Positions 1 to 8,659 of a stretch of 64,000 nt of DNA are shown here, in pieces. Made by a program: the position numbers and the translations under genes. The stretch lies in assembly GCA_000716465.1 (NCBI GenBank), contig JNWL01000039.1, positions 5,205 through 69,204 on the forward strand, written 5' to 3'. Origin of the DNA: Streptomyces bikiniensis (lineage in GTDB: Bacteria; Actinomycetota; Actinomycetes; Streptomycetales; Streptomycetaceae). Position 1 is the first letter of the stretch. Every line of letters begins with the position of its first letter. The notes below the pieces were generated by a model. It had not been told where the DNA came from. It searched no databases and saw only the letters and a program-made list of their open reading frames with translations.

Positions 1-591
1 CGCAACGAGATGCTCGACCAGCTCGCCTACATGCTGGGCGGACGCGCCGCCGAGGAACTGGTCTTCCACGACCCGACCACCGGCGCCGCGAACGACATCG
101 AGAAGGCCACCGCCACGGCCCGCGCGATGGTCACCCAGTACGGCATGACCGAGCGCCTCGGCGCGATCAAGTTCGGCGGCGACAACACCGAGCCCTTCCT
201 CGGGCGCGAGATGGCGCACCAGCGCGACTACTCGGAAGAGGTCGCGGCGCTGGTCGACGAAGAGGTCAAGAAGCTCATCGAGACCGCCCACAACGAGGCC
301 TGGGAGATCCTGGTCGAGAACCGCGACGTCCTCGACAACCTGGTCCTCGCCCTCCTGGAGAAGGAGACCCTCGGCAAGGAGGAGATCGCGGAGATCTTCG
401 CCCCGATCGTGAAGCGCCCGGCCCGCCCGGCGTGGACGGGCTCCTCCCGCCGCACCCCCTCCACCCGTCCGCCGGTCCTCTCCCCCAAGGAGCTGGCCCT
501 GACGAACACGGCGAACGGCTCGTCCGCCCCGGTGGAGACCACCAAGGGCATCGACATCGCCCCGGTGGACCCCCCGTCCCCGGAGGACTGA
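1..591 (+). CDS. ftsH: ATP-dependent zinc metalloprotease FtsH, C-terminal part (5' end outside window)
   Basis: The reading frame is open from base 1, so this is the last 196 residues of a larger gene. It holds the end of the M41 peptidase domain: the GGRAAEELVF segment and the STGA(A/S)NDI-like block (TTGAANDIEKAT), whose Asp is the third zinc ligand in the FtsH family. The AAA domain and HEXXH motif lie upstream, off the window. The tail from about residue 140 is Pro/Ser/Thr-rich and typical of actinobacterial FtsH. FtsH is a membrane-anchored hexamer that degrades misfolded membrane and some regulatory proteins. A strong hairpin terminator follows and folE lies just downstream, as in other Streptomyces. 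Confidence 0.96.
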   Translation, partial: RNEMLDQLAYMLGGRAAEELVFHDPTTGAANDIEKATATARAMVTQYGMTERLGAIKFGGDNTEPFLGREMAHQRDYSEEVAALVDEEVKKLIETAHNEAWEILVENRDVLDNLVLALLEKETLGKEEIAEIFAPIVKRPARPAWTGSSRRTPSTRPPVLSPKELALTNTANGSSAPVETTKGIDIAPVDPPSPED

Positions 592-626
592 CCTCCCCGG
601 CCGACCGGGCGGACCCGGAATGGATA

Positions 627-662
627 CCGCGCCCCCACAGGTTTTAGCCTGTGGGGGCGCGG
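627..662 (+). terminator. Intrinsic hairpin between ftsH and folE
   Basis: A perfect 15-bp inverted repeat (627-641 with 648-662) encloses a 6-nt loop, TTTTAG. It starts 36 nt after the ftsH stop and ends 36 nt before the folE ATG. It probably ends the ftsH transcript, so folE would need its own start or limited read-through. There is no T-tract after the stem, which is usual for Streptomyces terminators. Confidence 0.8.
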
Positions 663-698
663 CCATTCGCGCACACAGGCATACGGAACGAGGCAAAG

Positions 699-1304
699 AT
701 GACCGACCCGGTGACCCTGGACGGCGAGGGCAGGATCGGCGACTTCGACGAGAAGCGCGCCGAGAACGCCGTACGAGAGCTCCTCATCGCGGTCGGCGAG
801 GACCCGGACCGCGAGGGCCTGAGGGAGACGCCGGCGCGGGTGGCGCGGGCGTACAAGGAGATATTCGCGGGCCTGCGGCAGGAGCCCCAGGACGTCCTGA
901 CGACCACGTTCGACCTGGGTCATGACGAGATGGTGCTGGTCAAGGACATTGAGGTTTTTTCGACCTGTGAGCACCACCTTGTCCCGTTTCGCGGGGTGGC
1001 CCACGTCGGATACATCCCGTCCACGTCGGGGAAGATCACCGGTCTGTCGAAGCTGGCCCGTCTGGTCGACGTCTACGCCCGCCGTCCCCAGGTGCAGGAG
1101 CGGCTGACCACCCAGGTGGCCGACTCGCTGATGGAGATCCTGGAGCCGCGCGGAGTCATCGTGGTCTTCGAGTGCGAGCACATGTGCATGTCGATGCGCG
1201 GCATCCGCAAGCCCGGTGCGAAGACCATCACCTCGGCCGTCCGCGGCCAGCTGCGCGACCCCGCGACCCGCGCCGAGGCGATGAGCCTCATCATGGCGCG
1301 CTGA
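699..1304 (+). CDS. folE: GTP cyclohydrolase I FolE
   Basis: This 201-residue protein catalyses GTP to 7,8-dihydroneopterin triphosphate, the first step of tetrahydrofolate synthesis. The family zinc ligands are visible as C90, H93 ([10 protein letters not shown]) and C163 ([10 protein letters not shown]), and the GRxQ-type C-terminal region is intact. Length is normal for the homodecameric family. I chose the ATG at 699 because the sequence [17 protein letters not shown] matches the usual N-terminus and a GAGG lies about 10 nt upstream; the frame also stays open to 651. The remaining folate genes are on the opposite strand 2-3 kb away. Confidence 0.97.
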   Translation: MTDPVTLDGEGRIGDFDEKRAENAVRELLIAVGEDPDREGLRETPARVARAYKEIFAGLRQEPQDVLTTTFDLGHDEMVLVKDIEVFSTCEHHLVPFRGVAHVGYIPSTSGKITGLSKLARLVDVYARRPQVQERLTTQVADSLMEILEPRGVIVVFECEHMCMSMRGIRKPGAKTITSAVRGQLRDPATRAEAMSLIMAR

Positions 1305-1351
1305 GCGCCACGACGCGGTAGGACGGTCCTCGGGAAGAGAAGGGCGGACCC

Positions 1352-1834
1352 TCAGGCCCGGGCGCTGCCCGGGCCCTCGTCGTCGTCCTCCGGGAGTCTG
1401 CAGACGCGTTCCAGGAAGAGGGCGGCCGCGATGACGGCCAGGCCCGCCAGGAGTGCGAGGGCCGCGTAGAGGGCCTGGTCGCGGCGGGCCGGGACGTCGA
1501 GGGAGCCGAGGAGGAAGACGCCCGTGCCGCCGTACATGCCGGCGACGAGGGCGGCGACCAGGGCGCTGGCCTGGCCGAAGACCACCGCGCGGGCCGCCAT
1601 CAGGGGTTCGACGCCCTTGGCGCCGGGGCGGCGCTCCCGCTGGGCCCTGAGGCGGGCGCGGATCGAGAGGGCGGTCGCGGTGAGGACGACGGCGATCACG
1701 GCGAGGACGATCGGCGCGGCGACCGGCACGCTGGGGAGGGAGCCGACCGCGTCCCAGAGCCGGGCGCCGCCCCAGGAGAGGATGCCGGCCGCCAGGAACA
1801 GCCCGGCGAGCACCTTCAGCCGCAGTTGTTTCAC
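1352..1834 (-). CDS. DUF3180 family membrane protein
   Basis: This protein of about 160 residues has four predicted membrane helices: a first near residues 7-27, a second at about 40-60, and a C-terminal pair. It fits DUF3180, a small actinobacterial membrane family of unknown function found next to folK. I chose the GTG at 1834 (VKQLRLKVLAGLF) because AAGGAC lies about 9 nt upstream and family members start with MKQLR; the frame extends upstream to 1870. It is the last gene of the minus-strand folate operon, 47 nt after folK. Conservation with fol genes hints at a linked role, but nothing in the sequence shows it. Confidence 0.85.
   Translation of the reverse strand: MKQLRLKVLAGLFLAAGILSWGGARLWDAVGSLPSVPVAAPIVLAVIAVVLTATALSIRARLRAQRERRPGAKGVEPLMAARAVVFGQASALVAALVAGMYGGTGVFLLGSLDVPARRDQALYAALALLAGLAVIAAALFLERVCRLPEDDDEGPGSARA
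1355..1375. terminator. Candidate bidirectional hairpin between convergent folE and the DUF3180 gene
   Basis: A 9-bp perfect stem (1355-1363 with 1367-1375) and a 3-nt loop sit over the last codons of the minus-strand DUF3180 gene and about 50 nt past the folE stop. It may end the folE transcript. Its position inside coding sequence and its small size make this tentative. Confidence 0.4.
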
Positions 1835-1881
1835 CGGGTGTCCTTCGTGTGGTCGCGGGCGGTCTGCCACGAGCCTAACGA

Positions 1882-2481
1882 CTACTCGGGCAGGCGGAGT
1901 TCCAGGTCGGCACGGAGGGTGACGCCCTCGGCGCCGACGGTGGAGAGGAGGTCCGCGACCGGTCCGTGGCCGGGGAGCCGGGCCCCGGGGTCCACGTCGT
2001 GCCAGGGGGCGAGGACGAAGGCGCGCTGGTGGGCGCGGGGGTGGGGCAGGGTGAGGACGGGATCGTCGGAGAGCACGTCCGCGTACGCGACGATGTCGAC
2101 GTCGATGGTGCGGGGGCCCCAGCGCTCCTCGCGGACGCGGTGGAAGGCCTCCTCGACGGCGTGGGCGCGCTCCAGGAGGGAGGAGGGCGGCAGGGTCGTC
2201 TTCACGAGGGCGACGGCGTTGAAGTACGAGGGCTGGCTGCCGGGGTCGACGCCCCAGGGCTCGGTCTCGTAGACGGGGGAGACGGCCTTGACGCGGAGTC
2301 CGGGGGTGTCGGCGAGGGCGTCGACGGCGCCCTGGAGGGTCTCCAGGCGGTTGCCGAGGTTGGCGCCGAGGGCGAGGACGGCCCAGCGGGGGTTGGAGAG
2401 GGTGGTGTCTGCGGCGTCGACGGTCTCGACGACGGAGGCGGGTACGGGCTGGACGGTGGGGTCGCTGTGCGTCGCTTTCAT
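1882..2481 (-). CDS. folK: 2-amino-4-hydroxy-6-hydroxymethyldihydropteridine pyrophosphokinase FolK
   Basis: This 199-residue enzyme transfers pyrophosphate from ATP to 6-hydroxymethyl-7,8-dihydropterin, making the substrate of FolP. Signatures are the ALGANLGNR block near the N-terminus, the YETEPWGV segment, and the RWGPRTIDVDIV signature (family [KRHD]xGPRxxDxDIL). About 40 residues precede the fold, more than in E. coli FolK. The start ATG at 2481 overlaps the folB stop in an ATGA arrangement, so the two genes are probably translationally coupled. Confidence 0.96.
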   Translation of the reverse strand: MKATHSDPTVQPVPASVVETVDAADTTLSNPRWAVLALGANLGNRLETLQGAVDALADTPGLRVKAVSPVYETEPWGVDPGSQPSYFNAVALVKTTLPPSSLLERAHAVEEAFHRVREERWGPRTIDVDIVAYADVLSDDPVLTLPHPRAHQRAFVLAPWHDVDPGARLPGHGPVADLLSTVGAEGVTLRADLELRLPE

Positions 2482-2837
2482 CGTCGGCTCCGGGTGATCG
2501 TGACGGTGACGTCGTCGAAGGGCACGGTGATGGGCGCGTCCGGCTTGTGGACGACGACCTCCACCTCCTGTACCCCGGCGTGGCTCAGGCACTGCTGGGC
2601 GATGCGTTCGGCGAGGGTTTCGATGAGGTCGACGGGCTCGCCCTGGACGACGTCGACGACCTCTTCGGCGACGATGCCGTAGTGGACGGTCTTGGAGAGG
2701 TCGTCCCCGGCGGCGGCGGGGCGGGTGTCCAGGCCGAGGGTCAGGTCCACGATGAAGGTCTGGCCCTCCTCGCGCTCCTTGGGGAAGACGCCGTGGTGGC
2801 CCCGGGCCTTGAGGCCGCGCAGCGCGACACGATCCAC
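2478..2837 (-). CDS. folB: Dihydroneopterin aldolase FolB
   Basis: This 119-residue enzyme converts 7,8-dihydroneopterin to 6-hydroxymethyl-7,8-dihydropterin and glycolaldehyde. The ARGHHGVFPKEREEGQTF opening, the DLSKTVHYG segment and the LIETLAERIA helix are typical of the family. I chose the GTG at 2837 because AGGAG lies 8 nt upstream and VDRVALRGL matches family N-termini; the frame continues to 2873. It sits between the NTF2-like gene and folK on the minus strand. Confidence 0.95.
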   Translation of the reverse strand: MDRVALRGLKARGHHGVFPKEREEGQTFIVDLTLGLDTRPAAAGDDLSKTVHYGIVAEEVVDVVQGEPVDLIETLAERIAQQCLSHAGVQEVEVVVHKPDAPITVPFDDVTVTITRSRR

Positions 2838-2971
2838 GCGAATCACTCCTGCTGTCGTAGTTCGGGTGGCCACGCAGCCGGGTGCGGACGGCCGGGTGTC
2901 CGGTGTCGAATCTACCCGCGGGGACCGACAGGGCGTGCCCGTGGGGGGCCGGGGGTGGTCGTAAGTGCAGG

Positions 2972-3451
2972 TCAGGCGGGTGGTTCGAGGTCGTCGGGGG
3001 CGGTTTCCGCGTCGTCCGGGCCGTCGTCGCCGGCGAGGACGGGGGAGGCGTGGTGGGACCAGATCCGCCAGCCGTCGGGGGTGCGGCGGAAGACGTTGGT
3101 GGCGACGACGAGCTGTCCGACGAGGGGTCCGAGTTCGGCGCCGTCCTCGGCGGGGCCGCCGCTGAGGATGTTCTCGGTGCAGGTGACGAGGGCGGTGTCG
3201 CCGGCCAGGGAGATCTTGAGGTCGGTGAGGAAGAACTGGATGTACTCGGTGTTCGCCATGATCAGGGCGTACGAGCGGAGGACCTCGCCGCGGCCGGTGA
3301 GGACGGGCCAGCCGGGGTGGACGCAGGTGACGGGGGCGGTGTCGTCGTCGAGCCAGAGGCCGGAGACGGTGTCGAAGTCACCGGTCTCCATGGCCTCGTA
3401 GAAGGCGGTGTTGGCGGCTTCGACGGCGGTCGCGTCGGTGGCGGGGGTCAT
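2972..3451 (-). CDS. NTF2/SnoaL-like family protein coupled to folP
   Basis: This 159-residue protein has the cone-shaped NTF2-like fold pattern: an N-terminal helix (AVEAANTAFYEAMETGDF), the WLDDD...CVHPGWPVLTGRGEVL segment usual in DUF4440/SnoaL-like proteins, and a closing VVATNVFRRTPDGWRIWSHHASP strand. No catalytic role can be assigned. The ATG at 3451 overlaps the folP stop as ATGA, so it is probably translated together with folP, and folB follows 134 nt later. The context suggests a pterin-related or general detoxifying role, but this is inference. The C-terminus is acidic (DDGPDDAETAPDDLE). Confidence 0.9.
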   Translation of the reverse strand: MTPATDATAVEAANTAFYEAMETGDFDTVSGLWLDDDTAPVTCVHPGWPVLTGRGEVLRSYALIMANTEYIQFFLTDLKISLAGDTALVTCTENILSGGPAEDGAELGPLVGQLVVATNVFRRTPDGWRIWSHHASPVLAGDDGPDDAETAPDDLEPPA

Positions 3452-4308
3452 CTGGCTCCTTCGACGGCGCGGGCGACCCGGACGGCGTCGGCGGTGGCGC
3501 GGACCTCGTGGACGCGGACGGCCCACGCGCCCGCGTGGGCGGCGAGGGCGGAGACGGCGGCGGTGGCGGCGTCGCGCTCGCGGGCGGGGGGCGGGGCGGC
3601 GCCCTCGCGGGCGAGGACGTGGCCGAGGAAGCGTTTGCGGGAGGCGGCGACGAGGAGGGGGCGGCCGAGGGCGCGGAGCTCGGGGAGGTGGGCGACGAGG
3701 GCGAGGTCGTGGGGGGCGAGTTTGGCGAAGCCGAGGCCGGGGTCGATCACGATGCGGTCGGGGTGGACGCCACCGTCGACGACGGCTTCCAGGCGGGTGC
3801 GGAGTTCGGTGACGACCTCGGTGACGACGTCGTCGTACACGGCGAGGTCGTTCATGGTGTCGCTGAAGCCGCGCCAGTGCATGACGACGAAGGGGACTTC
3901 GGCGGCGGCGACGGCGGGGACCATGCCGGGGTCGGCGAGGCCGCCGCTGACGTCGTTGACGAGGGCGGCGCCGGCGTCGACGGCGCGGGCGGCGACGGCG
4001 GCGCGCATGGTGTCGACGGAGACGGTGACGCCTTCGGCGGCGAGGCCGCGGACGACGGGGACGACGCGGCGGAGTTCTTCCTCCTCGTCGACGCGGGTGG
4101 CGCCGGGGCGGGTGGACTCGCCGCCGACGTCGACCAGGTCGGCGCCTTCGGCGACGAGGTGGAGGCCGTGCTTGACGGCGGCCGTGGTGTCGAACCAGCG
4201 GCCGCCGTCGGAGAAGGAGTCGGGGGTCACGTTGACCACGCCCATGACCGCGCAGCGGTCCCACTCCGGCAGGCCCCGGGCCGTTCCCCGGTCGGTCGTC
4301 GTACTCAT
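3448..4308 (-). CDS. folP: Dihydropteroate synthase FolP
   Basis: This 286-residue TIM-barrel enzyme condenses 6-hydroxymethyldihydropterin pyrophosphate with p-aminobenzoate and is the sulfonamide target. Both pterin-binding signatures are present: VMGVVNVTPDSFSDGG (about residues 21-36) and DVGGESTRPGATRV (about 60-73). DTMRA, NDVSGG, DPGLGFAK and ASRKRFLG follow in order. It heads the minus-strand folate operon. The ATG follows a TACGCT -10-like hexamer by 6 nt, so the mRNA is probably leaderless. Confidence 0.97.
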   Translation of the reverse strand: MSTTTDRGTARGLPEWDRCAVMGVVNVTPDSFSDGGRWFDTTAAVKHGLHLVAEGADLVDVGGESTRPGATRVDEEEELRRVVPVVRGLAAEGVTVSVDTMRAAVAARAVDAGAALVNDVSGGLADPGMVPAVAAAEVPFVVMHWRGFSDTMNDLAVYDDVVTEVVTELRTRLEAVVDGGVHPDRIVIDPGLGFAKLAPHDLALVAHLPELRALGRPLLVAASRKRFLGHVLAREGAAPPPARERDAATAAVSALAAHAGAWAVRVHEVRATADAVRVARAVEGAR

Positions 4309-4314
4309 GGGTCC

Positions 4315-4320
4315 AGCGTA
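4315..4320 (-). promoter_or_regulatory. Leaderless -10 element for the folP operon
   Basis: The minus strand reads TACGCT, then 6 nt, then the folP ATG. The element lies between the folP start and the large terminator stem of the upstream gene, leaving no room for a leader. No convincing -35 is visible. Confidence 0.6.
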
Positions 4321-4381
4321 GGGGGTGTCCTGTCGGTCGGGCCGGGCGCCGCGAGCCCGGCCCGGCCGACAGGACGCCCCC
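4321..4381 (-). terminator. Long terminator hairpin after the lysyltransferase-like gene
   Basis: A near-perfect 27-bp stem (4321-4347 with 4355-4381, including G-U pairs at two positions) encloses a 7-nt loop. It begins 27 nt past the stop of the minus-strand gene ending at 4409 and stops just short of the folP promoter. It insulates the folate operon from its upstream neighbour. Confidence 0.85.
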
Positions 4382-4408
4382 TGGGGCCCGGGCGGGGTTC
4401 GGGAGGGG

Positions 4409-6253
4409 TCAGGCGGCGTGGGCCTCGTGCTCGGTGGAGGTGCGGGGGGTGAGGTGGGCGCAGGGGCGGGGGGCCGGGGCCGGGCGGCGGCGGGCGAAGG
4501 GGCGGGGGAGGGAGAGGTTCACGAAGCCTTCGGCCTGCAGGGCGGCGAGGCCGATGCGGGGGAGGTCGCGGGTGGTGCGATAGACGACGAAGCGGGGTTC
4601 CCAGCGGGGCCGGAACTTGGCGTTGAACTTGTAGAGGGACTCGATCTGGAACCAGCGGGAGAGGAAGACGAGGAGTCCGCGCCAGAGCCGGAGGACGGGT
4701 CCGGCGCCGATCTTCTCGCCGCGGGCGAGGGCGGCGCGGAACATGGCGAAGTTGAGGGAGACGCGCTCGATGCCGAGGGCGGGGGAGGCCTGGAGGGCGG
4801 CGACGATGAGGAGCTCGTTCATGCCGGGGTCGGCGGAGCGGTCGCGGCGCATGAGTTCGAGGGACATGCCGTCGGGGCCCCAGGGGACGAAGTGGATGAT
4901 CGCCTTGAGGTCGCCGTAGGGGGAGGCGGCATCGGTGTCGTCCTCTTTGTGGGCGGTCGCTATGACGGCGTCGCCGTCGCCGGGGGCGCCGATGCGGCCG
5001 AGGGCCATGGAGAAGCCGCGTTCGGTGTCGGTGCCGCGCCAGTCGGCGGCGGCGCGGCGGATGTGTTCGAGTTCGGTGCCGTCGAGGTCGCGGACGCGGC
5101 GGACGCGGGTGGTGTAGCCGTTGCGTTCGATGCGTTTGACCATCTGGCGGACGTTGCGCATGGCCCGGCCGGAGAGGGAGAAGTCCGCGACGTCGACGAT
5201 CGCCTCGTCGCCGAGTTCGAGGGCGTCGAGGCCGGTCTCGCGGGTCCAGACCTGGCCGCCGGTCTCGGAGCAGCCCATGACAGCGGGGGTCCAGGAGTGG
5301 ATCTTGGCTTCGTCCATGAAGCGCTCGATGGCGCCGGGCCAGGCCTCGACGTCGCCGATGGGGTCGCCGCTGGCGAGCATGACGCCGGAGACGACGCGGT
5401 AGCAGACGGCGGCCTTGCCGCTGGGGGAGAAGACGACGCCCTTGTCGCGGCGGAGGGCGAAGTGGCCGAGGGAGTCGCGGCCGCCGTGCTGGTCGAGGAG
5501 GGCGCGCAGCCGGGTCTCGTCGTCGTCGGTGAGGCGGGCGGCGGGGTGTTCGGGGCGGAAGGCCAGGTAGATGGTGGTGAGGGCGGTGAGCATGCCGAGG
5601 GCGCCGAGGGAGTAGCCGACGGTCCAGTCGACGCCGTGGGTGTAGGCGACGGGGCCCTCGACGCCGAAGAGTCCGTACAGGACGTGTTCGAGGCGGTCGG
5701 TGAGGCTGGGGTCGCCGACGGTGCGGCGGGGGTGGGCGCTGACGATGACGAGGCCGAGGGCGAGGGAGCCGGCGCCCATGAGGACGAAGTTGGCGAGGGC
5801 GCGCCAGCGGCTGCGGGGGTCGGGGAGGGCGGCGAACTGGCCGCGGTGGCGGAGCAGGAGGGCGAGGAGGGCGAGGGAGAGGAGGACGCCGAGGACCGAG
5901 TGGCGCCAGACGAACTGGGCGGTGGCGCCGAGGGGGAGGAGGACGACGGCGGCGCGCCAGGCGCGGCGCTTGTGGCGCTTGAGGCCGTGGGCGAGGAGCA
6001 GGAGGAGGACGCCGGCGCTCAGGGAGAGGGCGGCGGAGAGGGGGCCGAGGGCGCCGGGGAGGACTTCGGCGAGGGCGTGGACGCGGCTGGCGCGGAAGCG
6101 GGGGAAGATTCCGGCGGCGATGTCGACGAGGCCGATGAGGGTGCAGGCGGTTCCGACGAGCGAGGGGACCTTCTCGGGCCGGGGGCCGCGGAGAATCCGG
6201 CGTACCCGGGCCGGAACCATTCCTCTTTTGTCCCCATCTACCGTGACAGACAT
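4409..6253 (-). CDS. Phosphatidylglycerol lysyltransferase-like membrane protein (DUF2156)
   Basis: This 614-residue protein has an N-terminal block of about six membrane helices (roughly residues 30-245) and a cytosolic C-terminal DUF2156 domain of GNAT-like fold, as in MprF/LPG synthases. Recognisable C-terminal segments are KGVVFSPSGKAAVCYRVV, MGCSETGGQVW, YGDLKAIIHFVPWGPDGMSLELMRR and RVSLNFAMFR. MprF proteins add lysine or alanine from charged tRNA to phosphatidylglycerol, lowering surface charge; the substrate here cannot be read from sequence. GGGAAG lies about 9 nt before the ATG. It is transcribed alone, with a strong terminator downstream. Confidence 0.85.
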   Translation of the reverse strand: MSVTVDGDKRGMVPARVRRILRGPRPEKVPSLVGTACTLIGLVDIAAGIFPRFRASRVHALAEVLPGALGPLSAALSLSAGVLLLLLAHGLKRHKRRAWRAAVVLLPLGATAQFVWRHSVLGVLLSLALLALLLRHRGQFAALPDPRSRWRALANFVLMGAGSLALGLVIVSAHPRRTVGDPSLTDRLEHVLYGLFGVEGPVAYTHGVDWTVGYSLGALGMLTALTTIYLAFRPEHPAARLTDDDETRLRALLDQHGGRDSLGHFALRRDKGVVFSPSGKAAVCYRVVSGVMLASGDPIGDVEAWPGAIERFMDEAKIHSWTPAVMGCSETGGQVWTRETGLDALELGDEAIVDVADFSLSGRAMRNVRQMVKRIERNGYTTRVRRVRDLDGTELEHIRRAAADWRGTDTERGFSMALGRIGAPGDGDAVIATAHKEDDTDAASPYGDLKAIIHFVPWGPDGMSLELMRRDRSADPGMNELLIVAALQASPALGIERVSLNFAMFRAALARGEKIGAGPVLRLWRGLLVFLSRWFQIESLYKFNAKFRPRWEPRFVVYRTTRDLPRIGLAALQAEGFVNLSLPRPFARRRPAPAPRPCAHLTPRTSTEHEAHAA

Positions 6254-6418
6254 GGCTTCCCGTACTTCCCGTGGTCCTGCGCAGGGTCTTTGACTCCGGT
6301 CGGGCCCCGCGGCGCGTTCGGCGGGCCGTTCCGGCCGGTGCGCCTTCTAGGACGGCGCCGTGCGGGGCCGGGTTCATCGGTTCACAGGAAATTCTCGGAA
6401 AGAAGGCTCGGTCGACTC

Positions 6419-7531
6419 ATGGGTCTCACCAGTACCAAAGTCCTCGTGCTGGCGGTCGTGGCGGCCGTGGTGCTGTTCCTGGCCACGGTGCTGCTGTGGC
6501 CGCGGCTCGCGCGCGGGGGGTGGCGGTCGGTGGTGGGCCGGGTGGGGCTGCTGCTGGTGACCCAGGTGACGCTGTTCGCGGCGGTGGGTCTGGCGGCGAA
6601 CCGGTCGTTCCTCTTCTACGGCTCGTGGGCGGACCTGTTCGGGCAGGAGCAGGACATGGGGGTGGTCGTGGACCACGGTTCCGGTTCGAAGGACCTGCGG
6701 GTGGTGGGGAAGCAGGCGGTGGACGTGCCGGGCGGCGGGCGTCCGGAGGTCGGCGGGCAGATCCAGAAGGTCGTGGTGGCGGGGGAGCGGTCGAAGATCG
6801 TCTCGCCGGCCTATGTGTACCTGCCGCCGGAGTACTTCCGGAAGGAGTACGCGGGGCGCACGTTCCCGGCGTCGGTGGTGCTCACGGGGTATCCGGGAAC
6901 GGCGGAGAACCTGATCAAGGGGTTGAAGTACCCGAGGACGGCGTACGAGCAGGCGAAGCAGGGGCGGATGCAGCCGATGGTCCTGGTGATGCTGCGTCCG
7001 ACGGTGGCGCCGCCGCGGGACACGGAGTGCGTGGACGTTCCGGGGGGTCCGCAGACGGAGACCTTCTTCGCGGAGGACCTGCCGAAGGCGGTGTCGGAGG
7101 CGTACCGGGTGGGGACGGAGCCGCGGAACTGGGGCTTCATGGGGAACTCGACGGGGGCGTACTGCGCGTTGAAGATCGCGCTGCACCGTCCGGACCGGTT
7201 CGCGGCGGGGGCGGGCTTCTCGGCGTACTACCGGGCGGCGGAGGACGTGACGACCGGTGACCTCTTCCGGGGGGACGACCGGTTGCGGAAGCGGTCGGAC
7301 CTGCTGTGGAGCCTGGACCACCTGCCGCAGGGGAGGTCGTCGTTCCTGGTGACGACGTCGTTGAGGGGCGAGGACAACCTGAAGGGGACGCAGGAGTTCG
7401 TCCGGAAGGTGAGGAGCCCGGCGGAGGTCTCGTCGATCACGCTGGAGAGCGGCGGGCACAACTTCAACACGTGGAACCGGGAGATTCCGCCGGGGCTCGT
7501 ATGGATGGGCGGGAAGCTCAGCGCGGGCTGA
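6419..7531 (+). CDS. Membrane-anchored or secreted alpha/beta-hydrolase (esterase D/antigen 85-like)
   Basis: This 370-residue protein starts with two hydrophobic segments (about residues 7-27 and 38-58). An extracytoplasmic esterase_phd-type domain follows. Its nucleophile motif is GFMGNSTGAYCALKIAL (GNSTG, serine in the GxSxG position). A late SGGHNFNTW supplies a plausible catalytic His. The family includes mycolyltransferase-like and feruloyl-esterase-like enzymes; Streptomyces lacks mycolic acids, so a generic cell-surface esterase is the safe call. The true ATG is 6419, although the frame is open far upstream. It is divergent from the lysyltransferase-like gene and convergent with the ABC ATPase. 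Confidence 0.85.
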   Translation: MGLTSTKVLVLAVVAAVVLFLATVLLWPRLARGGWRSVVGRVGLLLVTQVTLFAAVGLAANRSFLFYGSWADLFGQEQDMGVVVDHGSGSKDLRVVGKQAVDVPGGGRPEVGGQIQKVVVAGERSKIVSPAYVYLPPEYFRKEYAGRTFPASVVLTGYPGTAENLIKGLKYPRTAYEQAKQGRMQPMVLVMLRPTVAPPRDTECVDVPGGPQTETFFAEDLPKAVSEAYRVGTEPRNWGFMGNSTGAYCALKIALHRPDRFAAGAGFSAYYRAAEDVTTGDLFRGDDRLRKRSDLLWSLDHLPQGRSSFLVTTSLRGEDNLKGTQEFVRKVRSPAEVSSITLESGGHNFNTWNREIPPGLVWMGGKLSAG

Positions 7532-7549
7532 TCCCGGGGGCGCGGGCCG

Positions 7550-8515
7550 TCACGCGGCCGTGGCCCGGCGCAGGGCGCGGTGGACGCCGGCGGGGGTGAG
7601 GACGCCGAGGGGCGCGCCGTCGGCGCCGGTGACGGCGAGGCGGCCGGTGTCGTGCTGGAGGAGGACGGCGAGCGCGTCCTTGAGGGACGTGCCGAGGGGT
7701 ACGGGGGCGGGGTCGCCGTCTCCGGCCCCTCCGGCCGGTACGGGGTCGAGGTCGGCCTCGGTGACGGGGGTGACGGCCAGGCGCTTGAGGCCGCGGTCGC
7801 TGCCGACGAAGTCCGCGACGTACGGGGTGGCGGGGGCGGCGAGGACGGTGGCGGGGGTGTCGAACTGCTCGATGCGGCCCTGTCCGTAGACGGCCATGCG
7901 GTCGCCCATGCGGACGGCCTCCTCGATGTCGTGGGTGACGAGGAGGACGGTCTTGCGGACGGTGGCCTGGAGGGCGAGGAACTCGTTCTGGAGGCGTTCG
8001 CGGACGACGGGGTCGACGGCGCCGAAGGGCTCGTCCATGAGGAGGACGGGCGGGTCGGCGGCGAGGGCGCGGGCGACGCCGACGCGCTGGCGCTGGCCGC
8101 CGGAGAGCTGGGCGGGGTAGCGGGGGCCGTAGGTGGCCGGGTCGAGGCCGACGAGGTCGAGGAGTTCGGCGGCACGCGCGCGTGCCGCCGATTTCTTCCA
8201 TCCCAGGAGGGAGGGGACGGTCGCGGTGTTGTCGAGGACGGTGCGGTGGGGGAAGAGGCCGACCTGCTGGATGACGTAGCCGATCTTGCGGCGCAGGGCG
8301 ACCGGGTCGACGTCCGCGACGTCCTTCCCGTCGACGAGGACGCGGCCGGAGGTCGGTTCGACGAGCCGGTTGACCATCATCATGGTGGTCGTCTTTCCGC
8401 AGCCGGACGGGCCGACCAGGGTGACGAGTTCGCCCTCGGCGACCTCGAAGGAGAGGTCGTCCACGGCGGTGGTGCCGTCGTCGTACCGCTTGGTCACGTG
8501 CTCGAACCGGATCAT
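7550..8515 (-). CDS. Osmoprotectant (glycine betaine/proline-type) ABC transporter ATPase with CBS region
   Basis: This 321-residue ATPase has Walker A GPSGCGKTT (about 35-43), the Q-loop in VIQQVGLFPH, the ABC signature LSGGQRQRVGVARALA, Walker B LLMDEPFGAVD and the switch His in LLVTHDIEEA. After about residue 240 a CBS-like C-terminal part (LGTSLKDALAVLLQHDTGRLAV) resembles the OpuA/OpuC/ProV regulatory region that senses ionic strength. The two permeases and the binding lipoprotein are encoded divergently from 8660. The arrangement fits the OpuC/OsmU class of compatible-solute importers. Confidence 0.92.
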   Translation of the reverse strand: MIRFEHVTKRYDDGTTAVDDLSFEVAEGELVTLVGPSGCGKTTTMMMVNRLVEPTSGRVLVDGKDVADVDPVALRRKIGYVIQQVGLFPHRTVLDNTATVPSLLGWKKSAARARAAELLDLVGLDPATYGPRYPAQLSGGQRQRVGVARALAADPPVLLMDEPFGAVDPVVRERLQNEFLALQATVRKTVLLVTHDIEEAVRMGDRMAVYGQGRIEQFDTPATVLAAPATPYVADFVGSDRGLKRLAVTPVTEADLDPVPAGGAGDGDPAPVPLGTSLKDALAVLLQHDTGRLAVTGADGAPLGVLTPAGVHRALRRATAA

Positions 8516-8659
8516 GGTTCCCCATTCTGGCCCCTGGGCGGCGGGGGTGTGTGAAGGGCGTGTTGCCGCATTGTGGCGGATCCCGGGGATTGTCGGTGGC
8601 GGGGGTTAGGGTCGTCCACACAGGCGTTCGGAGGGGTGGAGAGCCCGGGGGGAGGGACG

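Noticed and set aside
2972..4264. A 430-residue minus-strand frame covering the NTF2-like gene and part of folP
   Set aside because: The upstream part is a shadow of folP in another frame (Arg/Pro-rich). The real start is the ATG at 3451 that overlaps the folP stop.
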